DNA of 12,322 nucleotides from DASYYE01 sp035946955. GTDB taxonomy: Bacteria > Actinomycetota > Actinomycetes > Streptosporangiales > Streptosporangiaceae. The stretch lies in contig DASYYE010000017.1 of NCBI GenBank assembly GCA_035946955.1, forward strand, positions 1 to 12,322, read 5' to 3'. The notes below the pieces were generated by a model. That model was not told the origin of the DNA. It saw only the letters and a list, made by a program, of their open reading frames with translations, and made no database searches. Numbering within the stretch: position 1 is the stretch's first letter; each line of letters starts with the position of its first letter. A program made the translations under genes and the position numbers. This document shows positions 1 to 5,394 of this stretch, piece by piece.

Positions 1-1
1 C

Positions 2-2038
2 CTGTGGGTCGCCGCGGCGGCAATGGCGGCAGCCGCCTTCGGTGTGACCTTCGCCGGGGTCGTGAGTTCGGTCCTTGCCGGGGCAACCACGTCGCTGCTG
101 CTCGCGTTCATCCTGCCGGTGTCGCTGCCCGGGCCGATCTCCTCGATCCCGGCACGGCTCGCTGGCTGGGGCATGGCGAGCGGGGCGGCGCTGGTCGCGG
201 TGGCGCTGTTGTGGCCCACGCCCATGCGTGAGCCGCTGCGGGAGGCGGCGGTTGCCGCGTGCCGGGCCATGGCCGCCCGGCTCCGTGCCGAGGTTGCCTA
301 CATGAGCGGCGGCAAGACCGCGGAGCTGGCGGCAGCGCGCGAGCGTGCTACGGCCGAGTCGGCCGAGGCCATGCGCGGGCTGAGCCGGACGTTCCTGGCC
401 ACCCCGAACCGCCCGACCGGCCTGAGCACGTCGTCTCGCACCACGGTCCGCCTGGTCGACGAGCTGACCTGGCTGGACGCGATCGTGGTGCACCCCAGGC
501 AGCACTTCGAGACCATCCAGGTCAACGAGGCCGTCATCGGGGTCAAAACCGCCGCGGCCACGGTCCTGGACCGTGGTGCGGACCTGCTCGCCGTCACGGG
601 CGGGGATCCGGGGGCGCTGCGCGCCGCGTACGCCCAGTTGCGTGCCGCCCTGGCCAGGATGGAGGAGGATGCCACCGGCCACCTGCCGGTACGCTCCCTG
701 CCCGCCGCGACTGCTGCGGCAGCTGGCACTGCTGGGGGGCGCGCGGGGGAGGAAGGCGCTGGTGAGTTCGTCACCTCGCTCGAACCGAGCTTCCGTGCCC
801 AGGAGGTGGGCTTCGCGGTCTCGCTGATCGCCCGCGACATCCACCTGACCGCCGCGGCCGAGCGGCGGAGCTGGCGCAAGCGCATCCTCGGCCGACAGCC
901 CGAAGGCCTGCCCGGCACGCTGGCCGCCGCGACCGAGCGGGCGACATCGCATGTCGAGCGGCACTCGGTCTGGCTGCACAACAGTGTCCGTGCCGCGGCC
1001 GCGTTGGGGCTGGCGGTCGTGGTCGCGCGGCTGACGGGGGTGCAGCACTCGTTCTGGGTGGTGCTGGGCGCCCTGTCCGTGCTGCGGTCCAATGCCCTGA
1101 ACACGGGACAGAACGCGGTGCGCGCCATAGCCGGGACCGTGGCCGGGTTCGCCATCGGCGCGGCGCTGATCCTGGCGGTCGGCACGAACACCGCCGCCTT
1201 GTGGGTGCTGCTGCCGGTGGCGATCTTCTTCGCGGGCGTCGCGCCAGCAGCGATCTCGTTCGCGGCCGGCCAGGCGGCGTTCACCGTGACTCTGCTGGTC
1301 CTGTTCAACCTGATCGCGCCCGCCGGGTGGCGGGTCGGCCTGCTGCGGATCGAGGACGTCGCGCTCGGGTGCGCGGTGAGCCTGGTGGTCGGGGTGCTGT
1401 TCTGGCCCCGCGGGGCGGCTGCGGCGTTGCGCCGGACCCTGGCTGAGGCCTACACCGCCAGCGCGGGCTACCTGACCAGCGCGGTGGACTTCGGGATGTC
1501 GCGGTGTGACGGGTGCCAGCCCGAGCCTGAGCCTGCCCCAGACGCCACCCGCGCCGCTGCGGCGGCCCGGCGGCTGGACGACGCGTTCCGCACCTACCTG
1601 GCGGAGCGTGGCGCGAAGCCCGCGCGGCTGGCGGAGGTGACCAGGCTGGTCACTGGCGTCGCGGGGCTCAGGCTGGCTGCCAGCGCCGTGCTCGACCTCT
1701 GGGACCACGCGGATGGTGATGGCACTGGCGACAGGACCGCGGCCCGCCGCGAGGTACTCGGCACAGCCGAACGCGTGCAGGGCTGGTACGACGACTTCGC
1801 GGCCAGACTCGTGGCCGGGCGTGCGCCGCAGGAACCGCTCGGCCACGACCAGGCCACCGACAGCCGGCTGGTCGAGGCCGTGCGTCATGACCTGCGCGGA
1901 GAAGACGGGAACGCGACCGCGACCGCGGTCCGCATGATCTGGACGGAGGACCACCTCGACGCGGCCCGCCGCCTGCAGGAAGTGCTCACCTCATCGGCCC
2001 CTGCGGTTGCCAGCGGGACAGTCAGCCAAGACGGCTGA
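2..2038 (+). CDS. FUSC family membrane protein (aromatic acid exporter-like), 5' truncated
   Basis: The reading frame is open to the first base of the window, so the true start lies upstream; the first in-frame ATG is at 23. The visible part (about 678 residues) begins in hydrophobic segments (about residues 1-35 and 46-65 counted from that ATG). A soluble, charged, Ala/Arg-rich middle region follows, then a second multi-helix membrane block (about residues 315-465), then a soluble C-terminal region. Two membrane bundles each followed by a cytoplasmic part, the second resembling FUSC_2, is the layout of FUSC/ArAE/YccS-type proteins, which are thought to export aromatic acids or similar small molecules. 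The substrate cannot be read from sequence. The C-terminal coding sequence runs into an 18-bp tandem duplication that includes the stop codon. The next gene starts 91 bases downstream on the same strand and may be co-transcribed. Confidence 0.8.
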   Translation: MWVAAAAMAAAAFGVTFAGVVSSVLAGATTSLLLAFILPVSLPGPISSIPARLAGWGMASGAALVAVALLWPTPMREPLREAAVAACRAMAARLRAEVAYMSGGKTAELAAARERATAESAEAMRGLSRTFLATPNRPTGLSTSSRTTVRLVDELTWLDAIVVHPRQHFETIQVNEAVIGVKTAAATVLDRGADLLAVTGGDPGALRAAYAQLRAALARMEEDATGHLPVRSLPAATAAAAGTAGGRAGEEGAGEFVTSLEPSFRAQEVGFAVSLIARDIHLTAAAERRSWRKRILGRQPEGLPGTLAAATERATSHVERHSVWLHNSVRAAAALGLAVVVARLTGVQHSFWVVLGALSVLRSNALNTGQNAVRAIAGTVAGFAIGAALILAVGTNTAALWVLLPVAIFFAGVAPAAISFAAGQAAFTVTLLVLFNLIAPAGWRVGLLRIEDVALGCAVSLVVGVLFWPRGAAAALRRTLAEAYTASAGYLTSAVDFGMSRCDGCQPEPEPAPDATRAAAAARRLDDAFRTYLAERGAKPARLAEVTRLVTGVAGLRLAASAVLDLWDHADGDGTGDRTAARREVLGTAERVQGWYDDFAARLVAGRAPQEPLGHDQATDSRLVEAVRHDLRGEDGNATATAVRMIWTEDHLDAARRLQEVLTSSAPAVASGTVSQDG

Positions 2039-2058
2039 GACAGCCAAGACGGCTGAGA
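2023..2058. repeat. 18-bp tandem duplication over the FUSC stop codon
   Basis: The 18-mer cagccaagacggctgaga occurs twice back to back with no mismatch (2023-2040 and 2041-2058). The first copy contains the in-frame TGA of the FUSC gene. Each copy holds a short inverted pair, AGCC and GGCT around AAGAC, that could form a small stem. A recent slippage duplication is the simplest explanation. Confidence 0.9.
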
Positions 2059-2129
2059 CGTGCACTGTGCCGCCATTGTGTAATGATGTAATCGCTGTCG
2101 TTCGGTGATCTTGGGTTGGCGAAGGGCCG

Positions 2130-3239
2130 ATGTCCGACTGGGTACGGGTGCTAGCGGTGGTGGGCGGGGCCGCCCTGGTCCTGCTCATGGTCAGCGACGC
2201 GGTCTCGACCCTGGTCGTCACCCAGGGCCGCGCCGCTGTGTGGCGGCCGACGCGCCGGTGGTACCAGGCCACCTGGCGGCTGACACGGGTGCTGGCCGCA
2301 CACCTACCGGAGCGCGCGGGTGAGGCGGTGCTCAACGTCTACCCCGCGGCTTCGCTGCTCGGGCTGCTGGTGCTGTGGCTGGCTGGGCTGGTGCTCGGCT
2401 GGGCACTGGTGTACCTGGGCCTGAGATTGAGCGTGGCCGGGACCGGCGACTTCGGGACACTGCTCTACTACGCGGGGGCCTCGCTGCTGACACCGGCTTT
2501 CGGGACCGCCCGTGGTGGGGTCCCGCGGGTGCTGACGCTCATCGAGACGCTGACCGGACTAGGCACGATCGCGCTGCTGATCTCCTACCTGCCAGCGCTC
2601 TACGGCGCCTACAGCAAGCGGGAGGCGCGGCTGCTCACCCTGGACGACCCGGCGGGCGGGCGGATGACACCGGTCCGGGTGGCCGCGGTGCACCGCGGCG
2701 ACGGCGACCTCGACATGCTGTACAGGTTCTTCGGCGAATGGGAGATGTGGACGGCTGAGGTGCTGGAGAGCCACGTGTCCTACCCGATGCTGGCCCTGTT
2801 CCGTTCGCAGCAGGCCGGGCAGTCGTGGGTCACCGCGCTGGGCTTGATCACTGACGCGGCCACGCTCACCTGCGCCTGCGTGGACGGGGCGGAACAGCGC
2901 GAGCCGTACTTCCTGTACCGGCGGGGACGCCGCGCCGTGCTGGAGATCGCCGACCGGCTCCATGTCCCGCCGACCGCCCCGTCGGAGTGGCTCACCCGTC
3001 CCAACTTCGACTTCGCCTGGCACAGCCTCACCACCTTGGACCTGCCGCTCCGCGACAAAGAAGAGGCCTGGCAGCGCCTCCAGGAACTGCGCGCCCCCTA
3101 CGGCGCCCGCCTCCAGGAGCTGATCGACTTCCTCCTGGCCCCCCACGGCTTCTGGGGCCACTCCGCCGAGGCAACCGTCGCAGCCGAGGTAGCCCAAGCC
3201 ACCGCCGAAGCCCGCACCCGCACCCGCCACCACCCCTAA
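2130..3239 (+). CDS. Membrane protein with potassium-channel-like pore layout, atypical filter
   Basis: A 369-residue protein. Hydrophobic segments lie at about residues 6-28, 73-98 and 133-157, with a re-entrant-looking stretch at 107-126 between the last two. The region 110-166 can be laid position by position on the pore of two-helix K+ channels such as KcsA: a pore helix with paired aromatics (YY), a filter position, an inner helix with Gly residues, then a Lys/Arg/Glu-rich exit. Where a channel has TVGYGD this protein has TPAFGT, so K+ selectivity is doubtful. Residues 165-369 are a soluble, probably cytoplasmic domain I do not recognise. The ATG at 2130 is preceded by a modest GAAGGG ribosome site. 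It lies 91 bases after the FUSC gene on the same strand. Ion-channel ancestry is inference; it may be annotated simply as a hypothetical membrane protein. Confidence 0.72.
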   Translation: MSDWVRVLAVVGGAALVLLMVSDAVSTLVVTQGRAAVWRPTRRWYQATWRLTRVLAAHLPERAGEAVLNVYPAASLLGLLVLWLAGLVLGWALVYLGLRLSVAGTGDFGTLLYYAGASLLTPAFGTARGGVPRVLTLIETLTGLGTIALLISYLPALYGAYSKREARLLTLDDPAGGRMTPVRVAAVHRGDGDLDMLYRFFGEWEMWTAEVLESHVSYPMLALFRSQQAGQSWVTALGLITDAATLTCACVDGAEQREPYFLYRRGRRAVLEIADRLHVPPTAPSEWLTRPNFDFAWHSLTTLDLPLRDKEEAWQRLQELRAPYGARLQELIDFLLAPHGFWGHSAEATVAAEVAQATAEARTRTRHHP

Positions 3240-3252
3240 CCCTCCCGCCCCC
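3233..3252 (-). other. Predicted G-quadruplex motif
   Basis: On the minus strand this reads as G runs of 5, 3, 3 and 4 separated by C, A and TTA, which satisfies the usual G3+N1-7 rule with very short loops. It overlaps the stop codon of the channel-like gene. Further long G runs continue in the same strand to about 3300. Folding is inferred, not shown. Confidence 0.55.
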
Positions 3253-3354
3253 GCCAGCCTCCCGCCCCCCAACCCCCTGGGGCACGCCCGGGGCACCCCC
3301 ACCCCACGCCTGATAACAGCAAGTACCCCCACGCCCGTCACTGCGCTGGGCTTC

Positions 3355-3421
3355 ATTTCACGGATTCTGGCTACGTATCTGGGCATAAAACGGACAAAAC
3401 AACAGCCAAAACCCGTGATAT
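3355..3421. repeat. Imperfect 18-bp inverted repeat with 31-base spacer
   Basis: Left arm 3355-3372 (atttcacggattctggct) and right arm 3404-3421 (agccaaaacccgtgatat) are inverted copies matching at 15 of 18 positions. If the minus strand were transcribed, two of the three mismatches would become G-U pairs, giving 17 of 18 pairs. There is no following T-run on either strand. It could be a regulator site, a structured RNA element, or a remnant of a small mobile element; the sequence does not decide. Confidence 0.6.
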
Positions 3422-3480
3422 GTCGCCGATCCACACCGACGTGACGAGACGGCGACGGCGGCGTGTCGCGGGATGGAACG

Positions 3481-3510
3481 TTGCTGGAGTCGCTGGGGTT
3501 GGCCTAGCGT
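3481..3510 (+). promoter_or_regulatory. Possible sigma70-type promoter for the DUF998 gene
   Basis: TTGCTG (3481-3486) and TAGCGT (3505-3510) are separated by 18 bases. The -10-like box ends one base before ATG 3512 and seven bases before GTG 3518, a spacing that would put transcription start on or next to the start codon. This is a pattern match only. Confidence 0.35.
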
Positions 3511-3511
3511 T

Positions 3512-4150
3512 ATGAAGGTGCGGGGCGTGCCATGGTGGGGTGTGGTCTCAGCGGTCGCGGCCCCCGTGCTGCTGGTGGTGGGCTGGACGGTGGCCGCTGG
3601 ACTGCAGGCGCGAGGCTATGACCCGGTCTCGACGACCGTCAGCGCACTGGCGGCCCGCGGCGCCACGGACCGGTGGGTGATGACGCTGGTGTTCGTGGTG
3701 GTGGGCGTCTGCGAAGTCATGACCAGCCTGGCGCTGCACCAGGCTGCCACTGCGGGACGACTGGTCCTGATCGCCGGCGGAATAGCCGGCGTTCTTGTCG
3801 CGGCCAACCCGGAACCTGCCGGGGGTGCGTCGCTGCCGCACTCCATCTGGGCCTCGCTCGGTTTAGCGGCCCTGGTCTTGTGGCCGCTCGGTGCCTGGCG
3901 GACCGGCCCGGGGGTGCCGTGGGGACTGCGGCGCGCCGCCTCGGCGGTGGTGACCGTGGTGCTCTTCGGCCTGCTGGTGTGGTTCACAGTCGAACTCGTC
4001 ATCCACGGCGCGGAAATCGGACTGGCCGAGCGCGTGCTGGGCGCCGCTCAGGCGCTGTGGCCGCTCCTGGTGGTCTTGTCCTGCTCCAAGGTTCTGGACC
4101 CTGACCGGATGCTGTCTGAGTATGCGGTCGGAGCGCACCGGCACGAGTGA
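3512..4150 (+). CDS. DUF998 family integral membrane protein
   Basis: About 212 residues from ATG 3512, with roughly six hydrophobic segments. It carries features of the DUF998 family of small actinobacterial membrane proteins: an N-terminal VPWWG followed by a long hydrophobic helix, a conserved TVSALAARGATDRWVMT-type loop, an internal NPEPAGG/PHS segment, and a C-terminal LAERVLGAAQALWPLLVVL helix. The family's molecular function is not established. The start is uncertain: ATG 3473 would add 13 residues lacking family character, while GTG 3518 fits a leaderless transcript because a TAGCGT box ends seven bases earlier. No clear Shine-Dalgarno precedes any of the three. The gene ends ten bases from the stop of the convergent toxin gene. 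Confidence 0.8.
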   Translation: MKVRGVPWWGVVSAVAAPVLLVVGWTVAAGLQARGYDPVSTTVSALAARGATDRWVMTLVFVVVGVCEVMTSLALHQAATAGRLVLIAGGIAGVLVAANPEPAGGASLPHSIWASLGLAALVLWPLGAWRTGPGVPWGLRRAASAVVTVVLFGLLVWFTVELVIHGAEIGLAERVLGAAQALWPLLVVLSCSKVLDPDRMLSEYAVGAHRHE

Positions 4151-4159
4151 CCGGCGACT

Positions 4160-4585
4160 TCAGCTTCCCGTGGCCCAGTACTGCTGCATCCTTGCGATCG
4201 CCTGCTCCTTGCTCATTGCCGCCACTTCCGCCTCGCTGAGATGGGCGCGCGTCAGGAGGAGATGGACCAGGTCTGCGGGCAATCCCATAGACGGTGGCTC
4301 AGGCGTGCCCCGGTCTGGCCTGGTCCCGTCCTGGACGCACGCCCAGAAGACAGCCTCGTCTACATCCAGTTGGTCTCTGAGGATGTGTGCCCACATCCTT
4401 GGCCCGTAGGTATCCCTGTCCACCGGATGGGAGATCCGCGTCCGCAGTATCCGTCCGTCGTGGAGGTGGAGTTCGTAGGTGACGTGGTGTGTGCCGGCCT
4501 TGCCCCTGGCGTCTCTTACCGGCTGCCATCCTTCGGTCTTGCAGAACGCCTCGTGGTCTTGGCGCGTCGGCGCTGGCCAGGTCAC
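4160..4585 (-). CDS. HicA-like toxin of a toxin-antitoxin pair, extended C-terminus
   Basis: A 141-residue protein. Residues 1-75 have HicA/YcfA-like features: an N-terminal helix, then a G-T-H-H motif (residues 31-34) opening a beta strand, a second strand (RTRISHP), and a helix near the WAHILRDQL segment. HicA toxins are small double-stranded-RNA-binding-fold mRNA interferases whose conserved His is catalytic; H33 or H34 would fill that role. Homologues in Streptomyces are often labelled cytotoxic translational repressor of a TA system. Residues 76-141 are an extra, largely helical tail, making it about twice the usual HicA length. I chose GTG 4585 because it overlaps the antitoxin TGA by four bases (GTGA). 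A frame-extending TTG at 4606 has no support. Toxicity is inferred. Confidence 0.72.
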   Translation of the reverse strand: MTWPAPTRQDHEAFCKTEGWQPVRDARGKAGTHHVTYELHLHDGRILRTRISHPVDRDTYGPRMWAHILRDQLDVDEAVFWACVQDGTRPDRGTPEPPSMGLPADLVHLLLTRAHLSEAEVAAMSKEQAIARMQQYWATGS

Positions 4586-4998
4586 TGTGGCGGTCCGGCA
4601 AGCCAACTGCGGAGCTGCTCATCGCCGCTCAGGCTGATGAGCTGGACGAGGCCCCAGTTCTCCCGGTGGTTCGGCGCGTGGAGGAGGCGGTCCTGCCAGT
4701 CCTGCGCGTATTCGCGCAGCGCCTCGATCATCTCGGCGATGGCCTCATCGAACGTCACTCCATCTGCAGCGACCGGCAGGCCGGGGATGAACACTGACCA
4801 TCCGCCGGCTTCCTGAAACACCTCGGCACGTGAGGGGACGACCGAAGCCAGGAAATGGCGCAGGCGTGCGGCGTCGAGCATGGCCGTCGTGGCCGACTCG
4901 CGGCGGACGGTGGCTACCTGGCCGTTTTCCGCAGCATCGAGCAAGTCCTTGAGGTGGTTACGCGCATCCGTGTAGCTGTCGAAGTGAACGGCGGACAT
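4582..4998 (-). CDS. Hybrid antitoxin: Phd/YefM-like N-terminus plus HicB-like domain
   Basis: A 138-residue protein. Residues about 8-55 (ARNHLKDLLDAAENGQVATV and a following strand/helix) resemble Phd/YefM antitoxins, which dimerise and bind their own operator. Residues about 57-105 (VFQEAGGWSVFIPGLPVAADG, then a helix rich in Glu/Ala) resemble the partial RNase H fold of HicB, including the typical strand-turn-strand before a T-x-x-E-A helix. The last 33 residues are of unknown type and may contact the toxin. The gene is first in a two-gene operon, with a four-base overlap to the HicA-like toxin. A clear GGAGGA lies seven bases before the ATG. A 15-bp palindrome about 58 bases upstream of the start suggests autoregulation. 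Domain calls come from reading, not a profile search. Confidence 0.75.
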   Translation of the reverse strand: MSAVHFDSYTDARNHLKDLLDAAENGQVATVRRESATTAMLDAARLRHFLASVVPSRAEVFQEAGGWSVFIPGLPVAADGVTFDEAIAEMIEALREYAQDWQDRLLHAPNHRENWGLVQLISLSGDEQLRSWLAGPPQ

Positions 4999-5046
4999 CG
5001 TTGAGTCCTCCAGGGTCGGCTGACCACAGTCAACCAGGCTCGTTGA

Positions 5047-5070
5047 AGTACGTCAAGTACGTCACGTACT
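5047..5070. promoter_or_regulatory. Palindromic operator upstream of the TA module
   Basis: The 7-mer AGTACGT occurs at 5047-5053 and 5056-5062, and its reverse complement ACGTACT at 5064-5070. The last two form a perfect 15-bp palindrome around a single C. A TTGACG resembling a -35 box (minus strand, 5051-5056) overlaps it; no good -10 box was found. The position fits autoregulation by the Phd-like antitoxin. Confidence 0.55.
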
Positions 5071-5157
5071 GAGTTGGACGGGCCGAAGGCGCGCCTTAGC
5101 TGTCGGACCAGAGTTGCCGGACCAGCGGGGTGTGTGGAGGTCTCAGCCTGCGCGGTC

Positions 5158-5196
5158 GTGCTGGTGGGTAAGGGAGGACGCCTTGCGGGCCAGCAC
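5158..5196 (-). terminator. Possible hairpin downstream of the hydrogenase operon
   Basis: Seven-base arms (GTGCTGG 5158-5164 and CCAGCAC 5190-5196) enclose a second stem of four bases (AAGG 5170-5173 with CCTT 5181-5184), with symmetrical 5-base bulges between. It lies about 65 bases past the last hydrogenase-operon stop codon. There is no T-run, so it is at best a weak or factor-assisted terminator. It could also belong to the TA leader. Confidence 0.3.
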
Positions 5197-5260
5197 GTCT
5201 GTCACGCAGTCGACTGTGCCGCCGAGGGCACGGCCTGGAGGCGCGATGGACCGTTGCCTG

Positions 5261-5365
5261 TCACATCGACCGGAGTTCGAGGTAGCGCTTGATGTCGGGC
5301 AGTGACTGGATGATCAGCGCGAGGAGCGCGGCGATCACGAGCGCTGTGATGATTTTCGTCAGCAT
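5261..5365 (-). CDS. DUF6893-type small membrane protein (34 aa)
   Basis: A 34-residue protein with a short Lys-containing N-terminus (MLTKI), one hydrophobic helix (about residues 5-20) and a charged tail ending P-D-I-K-R-Y-L-E-L-R-S-M. The PDI-R/K-RYL and RSM ending matches what I recall of the DUF6893 small-protein family found next to actinobacterial hydrogenase genes. The reading frame is supported by a strong AGGAGGA ribosome site (minus strand, 5374-5380) eight bases before the ATG. It starts 29 bases after the stop of the 465-aa gene and is the last gene of the operon. A single-pass inner-membrane location with the basic tail in the cytoplasm is likely. Function is unknown; recruiting the signal-less hydrogenase to the membrane is a hypothesis. 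Such a short gene is easily missed. Confidence 0.8.
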   Translation of the reverse strand: MLTKIITALVIAALLALIIQSLPDIKRYLELRSM

Positions 5366-5394
5366 GGTGGGTGTCCTCCTCTGGGCCGGCCGGG

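Larger units (their letters stand above)
3240..3511. other. Intergenic region between channel-like gene and DUF998 gene
   Basis: About 270 bases without a supported gene. The first 70 bases are almost pure C/G with strong C bias on the plus strand. From about 3350 the composition shifts to distinctly more A/T, and this part holds a long inverted repeat (3355-3421). The last 30 bases hold a possible promoter for the DUF998 gene. Reading frames crossing this region on the minus strand are low-complexity Gly/Arg translations and look spurious. Confidence 0.6.

Noticed and set aside
298..1308. 336-codon minus-strand frame
   Set aside because: Antisense to the FUSC gene, Ser/Arg/Ala-rich translation, no start signals.
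2559..3434. 291-codon minus-strand frame over the channel-like gene and the gap
   Set aside because: Gly/Arg/Val-rich translation across a low-complexity C-rich tract; no recognisable features.
4586..4606. Seven-codon extension of the toxin to a TTG start
   Set aside because: The GTG at 4585 gives a standard four-base overlap with the antitoxin stop; TTG 4606 lacks a ribosome site and adds residues without family character.
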